Assembly: GCA_026709065.1 (NCBI GenBank)
Contig: JAPOTS010000122.1
Location: 1-40,847, forward strand
Length of the DNA: 40,847 nt
From: Bacteroidota bacterium
Lineage (GTDB): Bacteria; Bacteroidota; Rhodothermia; Rhodothermales; Bin80
Reading direction: 5' to 3'
Below the pieces are notes generated by a model, which saw only the letters and a program-made list of their open reading frames with translations, searched no databases and was not told where the DNA came from. A program made the position numbers and the translations under genes. Below, piece after piece: positions 26,118-34,453 of this stretch; position 1 is the stretch's first letter; the number at the start of each line of letters is the position of its first letter.

Positions 26118-27391
26118 GTTCCTGCAGAATAGTCAATCGCATAAGCTTGTTGCTCTGGGGTAAGGGTATCAATTCTAAGACCCATAGTTTCCAACTTGAG
26201 CCGGGCAATCTCCTCGTCAACCGAAGCAGGTAAATCAATCACCGATCTAGGGAGAGTCTCTCCATTCTTTTTAGACTGAATCAGATGTAAATGCGTCATA
26301 AATTGGTTGGCAAAGCTCATATCCATTACCTCTGAAGGATGCCCCTCCGCGGCAGCTAAATTGACTAAGCGCCCATCTGCCAACACATAAATTTTTGTTC
26401 CGTCTTGGCGAGTGTACTCGCGATTATCTGCACGAATTTCCCGTTGATGTGTAGCTATCTCAGCAAGCTCCTTAAGATTCAATTCTACATCATAGTGCCC
26501 AGTATTGCACACGATCGCATCATCCTTCATTAACTCAAAGTGGTGACCACGTATCACATCTTTCATCCCAGTTGCAGTTACAAAGACATCCCCAACGCGC
26601 GCAGCTTCCTCCATTGGCATGACCCGCATCCCGTCCAGTGTTGCTTTAAGTGCGGCCGCAGGTCTTACTTCGGTGACGATCACATTGGATCCCATACCGC
26701 GTGCCCGAATAGCAACACCACGTCCACAATGACCATATCCAGCAACGACTAAATTTTTTCCCGCCAACAGAACACTACTAGCGCGTAAAATCCCGTCAAG
26801 TGTGGACTGACCTGTTCCATACACATTATCAAAATCCCATTTTGTTTCGGTGTCATTAACTGCATATACAGGATAAAGAAGTTTACCATCATCCGCCATT
26901 GCTCGCAACCTCTGAACGCCAGTAGTGGTCTCTTCGCTTCCGCCAATGATATGATCGGACAAGTGGGGAAAGCGTTTATGGATCGTGAAGATCAAGTCAG
27001 CTCCATCATCAAGAGTCGTATCAGGAGCTTTATCAATTGTGCGGTCAATACTCCAATAAAATTCCTCAACATTTTGCCCATACCACGCATAAATCTCAAT
27101 GCCACCCAGTGCCAATGCAGCAGCGACTTCATCATTGGTTGAAAGCGGATTACATCCACTCCATGAAACCTCCGCCCCGCAGATTGCTAAAGTCTCAATC
27201 AGCACCGCAGTCTCTTTGGTGACATGTAAACAGCCTGTGATTTTGAAACCCTTAAATGGTTTAGATTCAGCGTATTGTTTACGTAAACGCATCAACACGG
27301 GCATTCGACTTTCCGCCCACTCTATTCTCATCCGGCCTTTGTCAGCCAGCTTTAAGTCACGAACTTTGTATTTCCCCTTTATATGATCCAT
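26114..27391 (-). CDS. ahcY: Adenosylhomocysteinase (S-adenosylhomocysteine hydrolase)
   Basis: This cytosolic NAD-dependent enzyme cleaves S-adenosylhomocysteine, the product of SAM-dependent methylation, to adenosine and homocysteine. Recognisable blocks are [16 protein letters not shown] (substrate domain), [35 protein letters not shown], the NAD-binding [19 protein letters not shown] and the C-terminal [15 protein letters not shown]. The 425 residues match the family (about 420-430). It lies 51 bp downstream of the giant peptidase gene on the same strand; no SAH riboswitch was recognised in that gap or further up. With metK it completes the activated-methyl cycle represented in this window. 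The 3' ends of ahcY and fdxA overlap by 4 bp. Confidence 0.96.
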   Translation of the reverse strand: MDHIKGKYKVRDLKLADKGRMRIEWAESRMPVLMRLRKQYAESKPFKGFKITGCLHVTKETAVLIETLAICGAEVSWSGCNPLSTNDEVAAALALGGIEIYAWYGQNVEEFYWSIDRTIDKAPDTTLDDGADLIFTIHKRFPHLSDHIIGGSEETTTGVQRLRAMADDGKLLYPVYAVNDTETKWDFDNVYGTGQSTLDGILRASSVLLAGKNLVVAGYGHCGRGVAIRARGMGSNVIVTEVRPAAALKATLDGMRVMPMEEAARVGDVFVTATGMKDVIRGHHFELMKDDAIVCNTGHYDVELNLKELAEIATHQREIRADNREYTRQDGTKIYVLADGRLVNLAAAEGHPSEVMDMSFANQFMTHLHLIQSKKNGETLPRSVIDLPASVDEEIARLKLETMGLRIDTLTPEQQAYAIDYSAGT

Positions 27392-27442
27392 TGAATCAAA
27401 TTAAAACCGAACGTAATACCTTGTTCTTGCAATTGAGTTCAT

Positions 27443-30400
27443 TTACTGGAGAAGTGTGATCGATTGTTGAAGTAGTGAATTACCGGCCTCCATCCTGATC
27501 CAATAGACCCCCGGCGCAAGCCCTCCTAAATTTAAATTCAAGGTGTAACCCCCCGCTTCATACATCCGATTCGTAATTGATTGGACATGCTGCCCCAAGG
27601 TGTTGAACAGTGAGATTTCCACATTCATGGTTTCAGGAATGACATAACTCACCGAGGTTTCATTGATAAATGGATTTGGAAAGTTAGGATAAAGAATCAG
27701 ATCGGTAGGAACATAGATGGGTTGCACGTCGGTGCTCAACCGATAATACTCTGCATCATAAATCTCCCAGTATTCTCCATCAATCTTGGTTGTGGAATGA
27801 AATAAATCAAACCGTAACTGAAAAGGCTGTTTTAAGTCGGAAAGATCAAACCAGCTATCGGTTGGTTGCGGGTTTACACCATCAATGATTGTATAATCTT
27901 GCGCTCCCATATAGAGGGGATCTTTATCAGATGCAAGAAACCCCCATGTAGTGCCCCCGTCTTCCGAAACACTGATCAGTCCCTCACTGCCTGTAATAAT
28001 GTTATATGCATGATTGAGGCGCAACATGGTTCGCTCTGATGCAGTAGCAAAATATACTGGAGATAACACTAAAGATGATTGCCCCGAATGCAAATCAGTT
28101 TGAGCGGAAAATTTCCCATCAATCCTCTCCCATGCCCCACTAGGCCGAACTCCAGACAAGGCCTTTCTTGGAGATTCCGAAGGCACATGCAATCTGTATA
28201 AATTATCTGGAGCATCTCCAGCATTTTGAATGTTATTATCAAAGTCTCTGATGGTGATTGAATACCCGAGTGCATCGGTAGTTGATAATTCAGGTATTGT
28301 AACTTCATACCAGTTTGATCTTGTTTTAGAGGGTCTTAATCTGAGGGTCCGAAGCAGATCAATCTGATTGTCATTAACACTGTATAGGTCTAACCTAACT
28401 GATTCTATTCCGATATCATCGGTCGCAGAAATATCAATGTATGCAGATGTTTGACCTGGCATGATGAATTGATTCACATAAGGGCTTATTTGAATCTCAG
28501 GTGGTTTTTTTTCAATGGGAGGATCTATTAAAATCCGCACATCTCGCACTGCCCATCCAGCAAAATTGTCCGTCGTCTGATGTAAATTTCCAGATCCCGT
28601 TCCAAATACGAGTCGGGTGCTGACATCAAATCTATACGCCTGCGGGGGGGCATCTGGTAAGGGTACGCGAACGCGCCTCCAACCGAAACTTGAGCCTCCG
28701 AAAACAGGAGTTCCTGCTAAAGGATTTGATTGAGATGCATCAGCGTTTCCATTATATCCCCAACGTGGGGAAACGACTGACCATGATTGACCTCCATTTG
28801 AAGAAACCTGAATTTGACCCCCATCATGGATCACTCCACCAGGCTCCCCAGGTCCTGGGACATCTATATTCTCAAAATCATACCATTGCCAGAATTCAAG
28901 TTGAGCCTCAGGGTTTCCTACAAGATTCACATCAGGAAATGAAAGGATACTTGCATTGGGTTGATCACTGTAGGATTTGTTTGGAGAGGTTGACCACAGA
29001 GCCCCCTCATAGCCAAAAACATTCTGATCTTTCATCCACTCGCCCTGAGCAACCACAGCTTCATGGTCAGGACTCCAATTTCCAAGTTCATTTGAGGTAG
29101 GCAACACATCAAGCCTAAGTGGAGGTGCTGAGTCAGATGGAAAAAGTGTTCGATTCGGAGGATCTGCCCTATCAAATGCATCAATTTGATACTCAAGTTT
29201 TGAACCTACCAACAATTCTGGAGAAACGTCTAACTCAGTAATGTTAAATGAATAGGTATTTCCGTTTGATTTGCGCAATGATAGCGTACCGTTTTTGACG
29301 CTTTGTCCACCAGAGCTAGTCAGTGTATACATCAGTTTCACCCCACCAACTTCCTCATTGTCGGTGACCTGAATCTCTATCATTTGATTGATCTCTTGGG
29401 GAGATAGATGGGTAATTGGAGAGTACTTAATTGATGGAGACTGAGTATCTTTACCGATATATACTTTAAACAACTCTTCGGGTGCCGCTTTGGGTAGGGT
29501 TTGAGTAAATCTGGATGTAGACGCTTGAATGTAATATTCAATCTGTGTTGTGGATTGGGGCAGAGGAATTTCAAACTCCCATATGGTTTCCGTTTGCTCT
29601 TTGGCGGATACATTCATAAAACTCCCAGAATTTATTCGATAATGGACTGACGGAGTCATAATTGGTAAGCTTACCGCGGTAATTGTTGACTGAAGTTCAA
29701 GGAACGCGGGAGCCGTCATAAGTCGTGGAGGGGGCGAATGGGTAATCTGAGGAAGCCCTACTACTGCTTCAATAAACCCATACGGCTCAAAAGTATCAAT
29801 AATATCATCAGTGAACCGCCCATCATAGAGCGCTTTATCTGCAGCCAGTAAAGCCTGCACCATATCTAAAAGCGTATACCTCCGGCCCAAGTATGAAAAT
29901 GCGACTAAATGGAGTCGATCAGTGTTTTCACGCCCAATGAGCCCCCAAAGATTCATCATGAGCGCTGACCAAGTTTGAGCATAGTAATAAAAGTTGCACC
30001 CTGACCGACAGTCCTGCTTAATCGTGCTATATCGCTCATTACCATCTGCACGGCGTCCTCCCCACGCAACCCCATCCCACGGAAAAACGACTCTCCAATC
30101 ACCTTCTGGAACCTGGTCACTCTCCATCAAATGTCTGCGATATGATACTGCCCAATAGTCTGCGAATCCTTCACTAAGCACTTTTTCTTCATGGAAAATT
30201 CCAAAATACCCAAAGCGATCATACATGAGCACATGACCAAACTCATGCAAGATGACTCCTGCATCTTCTCCGTCATCTACCCCACCGTCACCAAAGCCAA
30301 GGAAATAATTGGCTGGTCTAAAAAAAGAATTATCAGCAGCATTGATATGAGGATCGGCCGTGAGCCTTCGGTTGGGGGGAGGACTACCAGTGTTTAGGCT

Positions 30401-31444
30401 TTCAACGTAACGTTGACTCTCGGTGATATAGTAGTAGATCATAACAGCTTCAAAACGCGGATCATCTCGTGTATATTTAAATTGATTTGGATCCCGCTCT
30501 GCAGGAGGATTGCTACCAGCAATTCTCACCCGAGGTCCACTAAGTCGATACATATTATTGCTATCTTGAGTGATGTCATGAAGTGTCACATCTATGAGCT
30601 GATTACTAAGGGCCGAATTGTCTCGATCATTGTTGTCAGTGAATGCGCCTCCATATGATTCTCCAGATGCAGTCAATGGGTCATATAACCAGATCCTTCC
30701 TTGTCCTTCAGCTTTGGATTTTGGATCTGAGCGTAAAAATATGCGTTGATCCATGAGTTGAATCAATGCTCCCGTATTCGCATCTATCAGAACCTCCCAC
30801 TCTGCAGCAATTGAATCTGGCCAGGCGATGACTTTCCAAATCAGTCGAGGCGACTGATTTGGAAGCACAAAGAGTTCAGCGGGCATAGAGGAAGCAGATT
30901 GATCAGAGACGGCTTGCTGAGCAATGATTTCGGCTTGACTAGCATGTATAGCTGGAATGGGTTGAAATGTATCAACTTGTTCAATATGGGGCATGTAAGT
31001 GCTCGTAGCCATTACGGGTAGGCCTGATCTACCTATATTCACATGCATGTAGCTTCCGAATACTCTGACACCCGATAGCGTTTGTTGAAAAGTTAGATGA
31101 CTTGCTCCGACCGTTTCAGTTTCGCGAACCAGCTCCAATGTTTCGGTCAGATGAATCCCAAATTTGTGCCCATCAACTTCAAGCCACTTACGTGCAGTTG
31201 CTTCAGGTGTCGCATCAGGGACGATATCTGGATTAAGATTATAGGCTGCGCGAAGAATCCCCAACTGCTTATCAATGCGTCCATCTGATATATCAATTGT
31301 CTCATAGGAAGTCCAATCATTTTCTGAAACAACCATTAACTGGGAGGCTGCGGGGAGAGCTTGATATGCAACAGATTGATCCTGAGCGATCGCCGTCACT
31401 GTGCAAAAAAACATGAGTAACCCAACCATGCCATATCGTGTCAT
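27443..31444 (-). CDS. T9SS-exported metallopeptidase (M36/M4-like gluzincin) with sorting domain
   Basis: A 1333-residue exported protein. After the signal peptide (ending IAQ near residue 20) comes an FTP/PepSY-like propeptide with VRETETVGASHLTFQQ, then a metallopeptidase core. HEFGH (about residues 400-404) supplies the two zinc histidines and the catalytic Glu, and EGFADYW about 30 residues on supplies the third ligand, as in fungalysin/thermolysin gluzincins. Several beta-sandwich modules follow, with repeats of Ig-like and jelly-roll type. The last 80 residues (FPNPFINETSVSYVIPE, then LNLGGLAPGVYWIRME) form a T9SS type A sorting domain that directs secretion to the cell surface. The PorV-like protein at 8635-9765 may assist. 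The substrate is presumably extracellular protein (inference). ahcY follows 51 bp downstream. Confidence 0.9.
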   Translation of the reverse strand: MTRYGMVGLLMFFCTVTAIAQDQSVAYQALPAASQLMVVSENDWTSYETIDISDGRIDKQLGILRAAYNLNPDIVPDATPEATARKWLEVDGHKFGIHLTETLELVRETETVGASHLTFQQTLSGVRVFGSYMHVNIGRSGLPVMATSTYMPHIEQVDTFQPIPAIHASQAEIIAQQAVSDQSASSMPAELFVLPNQSPRLIWKVIAWPDSIAAEWEVLIDANTGALIQLMDQRIFLRSDPKSKAEGQGRIWLYDPLTASGESYGGAFTDNNDRDNSALSNQLIDVTLHDITQDSNNMYRLSGPRVRIAGSNPPAERDPNQFKYTRDDPRFEAVMIYYYITESQRYVESLNTGSPPPNRRLTADPHINAADNSFFRPANYFLGFGDGGVDDGEDAGVILHEFGHVLMYDRFGYFGIFHEEKVLSEGFADYWAVSYRRHLMESDQVPEGDWRVVFPWDGVAWGGRRADGNERYSTIKQDCRSGCNFYYYAQTWSALMMNLWGLIGRENTDRLHLVAFSYLGRRYTLLDMVQALLAADKALYDGRFTDDIIDTFEPYGFIEAVVGLPQITHSPPPRLMTAPAFLELQSTITAVSLPIMTPSVHYRINSGSFMNVSAKEQTETIWEFEIPLPQSTTQIEYYIQASTSRFTQTLPKAAPEELFKVYIGKDTQSPSIKYSPITHLSPQEINQMIEIQVTDNEEVGGVKLMYTLTSSGGQSVKNGTLSLRKSNGNTYSFNITELDVSPELLVGSKLEYQIDAFDRADPPNRTLFPSDSAPPLRLDVLPTSNELGNWSPDHEAVVAQGEWMKDQNVFGYEGALWSTSPNKSYSDQPNASILSFPDVNLVGNPEAQLEFWQWYDFENIDVPGPGEPGGVIHDGGQIQVSSNGGQSWSVVSPRWGYNGNADASQSNPLAGTPVFGGSSFGWRRVRVPLPDAPPQAYRFDVSTRLVFGTGSGNLHQTTDNFAGWAVRDVRILIDPPIEKKPPEIQISPYVNQFIMPGQTSAYIDISATDDIGIESVRLDLYSVNDNQIDLLRTLRLRPSKTRSNWYEVTIPELSTTDALGYSITIRDFDNNIQNAGDAPDNLYRLHVPSESPRKALSGVRPSGAWERIDGKFSAQTDLHSGQSSLVLSPVYFATASERTMLRLNHAYNIITGSEGLISVSEDGGTTWGFLASDKDPLYMGAQDYTIIDGVNPQPTDSWFDLSDLKQPFQLRFDLFHSTTKIDGEYWEIYDAEYYRLSTDVQPIYVPTDLILYPNFPNPFINETSVSYVIPETMNVEISLFNTLGQHVQSITNRMYEAGGYTLNLNLGGLAPGVYWIRMEAGNSLLQQSITLLQ

Positions 31445-31755
31445 GATAGATGTGTTTATTTGGTTATTCCACTCGCATGTTGTTGTTTGGAAGTTATATG
31501 TGAATCATTACATAACTGCAACTGTTTTACTCTCAGAGAGCAGTCAATGATTCATTATTTTAGCCTACAATGTCGTGAAGCACTTAGTAATTGTCCTCCA
31601 AGGCCGCCTCTATAAGCTGACGAATTTATTCGGGAATTTTTTCGTGAGAGCTGAAATCTAAGCAGCTAAGCGAAAAACCCTTACAGATTAGACGCTTCAG
31701 ACTTTTTAAATCTTTTGTCAAGTAGCCGAGGGGAATCTCACCCTTCGGCTCTCAC

Positions 31756-31791
31756 AGAACCGTGCGCGAGCCTCTCAACTCACACGGCTCT
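31756..31791 (-). ncRNA. Group II intron domain V
   Basis: The minus strand reads AGAGCCGTG, a loop region with GAGA, and then CACGGTTCT. This is the paired 5' and 3' arms of the catalytic domain V hairpin with the AGC triad. A second hairpin with GAGATTC and the terminal CTACTTGAC follows as domain VI. The reverse-transcriptase frame ends inside the 5' arm, as is common in this class. Primary sequence looks intact although the RT is broken. Confidence 0.75.
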
Positions 31792-33070
31792 TACCATACA
31801 GCCGTTTGGAATTAAATAAAGGGGGACCATAAAGGAGGTCCCAGTGCACAAATAACCCTGAATTTTGGCGTGCATACTTCTCCAATGTCCTCTATACCGC
31901 TTATACTTTCTCATCATCCATCGAATCAGATGTATTTTTATGCTCATTAAGAGCTGCTTCAACTTGGATCTAAAGAATGCGCCATAATAGTCTATCCAAC
32001 CGCGTACCGTGGCATCTATTAAACTCGCGATATGCTCCATTGAGTTCGAACTCAAACGAGCCAGCCCCCAACCTCGAATAGTCTCACGTATAGCTTTCGC
32101 CGCTTTTCGACTCACCGCAGGATTAAACCCCAGAAAGATTCTGCCCCATTATCTCTGGTCATTCTTGGCTTAAATGTATAACCCAAAAAATCAAACGAAA
32201 TATCTGGATACGTGCCATCTCGACCCGTTTGCTTGCAGTATACAATCCTGTTTTATCCGGGTTTAGGGTTAAGTTACAAGCCGTGAAACGATCTTTCAAC
32301 TCCTGCCAAAGATCGTGCGCTTGTCCCTCGCTTATGCAGTGGCATACGATATCGTCTGCATAGCGTTCAAATGTAATGTCAGGATAATGTATATCATCCA
32401 TTTGTCAAACGCATAATGCAAAAATGGATTCGCCAATAGTGGACTAATTATCCACCCTGTGGAGTGCCTACATCTCTTGGTTCTTCGGATCCGTCTGGAT
32501 GGATCACTGAGACCTTAAGCACGCTCTATGTACAAGAGTGTCCACTTTTGACCTGTGTGTCGCTTGACCGCTTTCATCAGTAGCTCATGATCTATCGTAT
32601 CAAAGTAAGCTTTGATATCCATGTCTAACACCCATGCCCTCTGCCAACAACTTCTACGTGCCTGATCTAGTGCATCATGTGCTGATTTGCCCGGTCGGTA
32701 TCCATAGGAATATGGATGAAACGCTTCGTCCATCTCTGCTTCCAGCTTCTGCTTGACCACCATCTGTGCCAATCGATCCGCCACCGTTGGAACTTCCAGT
32801 GGACGGATACCACCATCTGGTTTGGAATTTCAACTCGACATACCGGCTGTGGATGATAACTGCCCGATGCCATCCGATTCTAAATCTTGTAGAGATTATC
32901 TCCAAGTTCTTCCTCAAATTCGGCAATGGACTACCCATCTATTCCTGCCCCGCCTTGATTCGCTTTTACTTGCTCCCACGCATACCAAACTTGGCGTTTG
33001 GTCACGGGAAACGGCTTTGCGTTCTGCTCGGAAGTCCTCCCTTTCGCTGCTTCCTTACATAATGCTGCAT
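31780..33070 (-). pseudogene. Group II intron reverse transcriptase/maturase, multiply broken
   Basis: Fragments give a recognisable LtrA-type RT in order: KPFPVTKRQVWYAWEQVK; SIAEFEEELGDNLYKI; the RT core YSYGYRPGKSAHDALDQA with VLDMDIKAYFDTIDHELL; FERYADDIV (catalytic YADD); FDFLGYTFKPRMTR; and the thumb/X region ending IPNGCMVRAV. Damage seen: TAG at DG*SIAEFE (near 32928), TAG at YKI*NRMASG (near 32882), a one-base deletion at EIPK-PDGG (near 32823), frame loss at GTPQGG/ISPLLAN (near 32445), another just before the YADD segment, and one at GFNP near 32126. The start ATG at 33070 is preceded by GGAGGTGAACC, a textbook Shine-Dalgarno that host genes here lack, pointing to foreign origin. 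Confidence 0.85.
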
Positions 33071-33468
33071 GGTTCACCTCCTTTGCTCCATTTCCATTAC
33101 AGAAACTTCTTCACTACTACGGTCTGGTCCGCCCCTATGGGATTCATTGGTACTCAATCTCTCACGGGTACTGCCCGCTTGATACGCTCCCTTTGCATTC
33201 TCCCGACAGGTTCCCACGTTCCATATAAGGGCCCAAATCAAAGTACCGCCATCTATATGCCGGAGCCCATTTGACCAGGCTCCCGCCAACCTCGTCCCGA
33301 GATTGTCCAACTACCTCGGTTTTAACTCTCATCTAAGTGCTTTCGACACGTCATCAATGGTTCACTTTCGTTCGACTCTTTGATTCATACCTGCTAGGTT
33401 TCTAACCCTACCTTTTCCCAGCACGCTCACCACGACACCTCTTTAATGTCGCAGCTGTAGATGGTTTA

Positions 33469-33494
33469 CAACCCCCGCATGTACAGCGGTTGTG
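33469..33494. repeat. Hairpin in the 5' flank of the group II intron
   Basis: ACAACC and GGTTGT pair across a short interior with an additional GC/GC pair and a CCC bulge. The hairpin lies about 30-55 nt outside the predicted intron 5' end. Stem-loops (terminators, attC-like sites) are known insertion targets of some group II introns, so this could be the homing site. The short stem makes the call tentative. Confidence 0.35.
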
Positions 33495-33738
33495 GAGGCC
33501 CTAACTCCATCCCTTATATAGTTTCAATAAATGTTGCTAAGTCATTTGCTTACCTCCAATTATATTTACGTGGCACACTCGGACAGACACTAAGTACAAT
33601 CGGGGGATGAAACGATAGGTGTGTTCAGGCACTCAATCGTTATGCCGCCAATCACTTCTGGCACTCAGGTATATAATTCTCAAAAGAAACCAGAGATCAA
33701 ACAGATCGTTTACTTGTTTTCATTTTTCCTTTCTTTTG

Positions 33739-34272
33739 ATGCATCGTTTTATTTCATTGACTTTTGTCGTTGTTTGTCTATTTCTGTTGACTGATCATGC
33801 CCATGCTCAACGGGCATCATCTCCTCGCGGAGAAGCTTCCACCCAGATTGGTGAAGACTGGATTATTGTTGACTACAGCCGCCCAATTTTGCGTGGTCGC
33901 ACAGAGATTTTCGATTCGGGCGATGAATATAGTCAAATGGTCACTGGTCCAGCCCCTGTTTGGCGTGCAGGTGCGAACAAGTCTATGCGACTCCACACTG
34001 AAACTGCGCTCATAATAGGAGGTGTCAATATTGCTGCAGGTGAATACAGCACCTTCGTTGAGCTGTCTCAATACGGTTGGATGTTTATTTTATCCTCTCA
34101 TGAAGCTAAAGAATCCGGTAGAGAAGAAGGAGATGGACTGTGGGGAGTCTATGAATATACAGATGACAAAGATGTTGTTCGTGCTCCTATGATAGTTTCT
34201 GAATTGGACATCAGTTTAGATCAATTCACGATTGGATTTATTAATGTGACTGATAAAGGGGGATTCTTGTGA
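33739..34272 (+). CDS. DUF2911 exported protein, frameshifted near its end
   Basis: The frame is open from 33619, but I start at the ATG at 33739 because it begins a clean signal peptide (about residues 1-23, ending AHAQ). The mature part carries the DUF2911 signature: RASSPRGEASTQIG, VDYSRPILRGRTEIF, PVWRAGANKSMRLHTETAL, GGVNIAAGEYSTFVEL and LTIGF-like DQFTIGFINVTDKGG. The function of this periplasmic or surface domain is unknown. The gene stops at TGA just after TDKGGF-L. In the +1 frame translation continues LVMVWETTMATIPFMVTQ and stops at 34322, which is the expected end of the domain (aromatic-WE, then IPF). Adding one G to the five-G run at 34258-34262 restores it (DKGGILVMVWETT). So it is a one-base indel: either a sequencing error or a recent mutation. 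Confidence 0.8.
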   Translation: MHRFISLTFVVVCLFLLTDHAHAQRASSPRGEASTQIGEDWIIVDYSRPILRGRTEIFDSGDEYSQMVTGPAPVWRAGANKSMRLHTETALIIGGVNIAAGEYSTFVELSQYGWMFILSSHEAKESGREEGDGLWGVYEYTDDKDVVRAPMIVSELDISLDQFTIGFINVTDKGGFL

Positions 34273-34453
34273 TGGTCTGGGAAACGACGATGGCTACTAT
34301 TCCGTTCATGGTTACCCAGTAGAATATTAATACATAGAGAATTCTCGATCATCGTAGGTAGTGATTGATAGAGACATTGGCTATTTTTCTGTGATCAGAT
34401 ATGAAAGAAGTGCGTAACCATTAAGCACAACATAAAGTACATGATTGCCCTTT

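Larger units (their letters stand above)
31717..33439 (-). mobile_element. Decayed group II intron
   Basis: On the minus strand this is a group II intron of about 1.7 kb: structured 5' RNA (GTG-beginning region near 33430-33439, then typical domain I sequence), a reverse-transcriptase reading frame in domain IV, and domains V and VI at the 3' end, finishing in CTACTTGAC near 31717. The boundaries are estimates: the 5' end could be 33431 or 33439. The RT has nonsense codons and several frameshifts, so the element can no longer move by itself; splicing of the RNA may or may not persist. A hairpin in the 5' flank (33469-33494) fits the preference of some group II introns for insertion after stem-loops. 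Confidence 0.75.

Noticed and set aside
28690-29100. 136-codon frame on the plus strand
   Set aside because: Lies fully antisense to the large peptidase gene, with low-complexity composition rich in His, Gln and Leu; a shadow frame.
32753-33274. 173-codon plus-strand frame and overlapping frames within the intron
   Set aside because: Antisense to the reverse transcriptase and intron RNA; no protein family match.
33461-33510. Intron-flanking hairpin as an integron attC site
   Set aside because: The R' and R'' core sequences (GTTRRRY and RYYYAAC) are not present in the right places.
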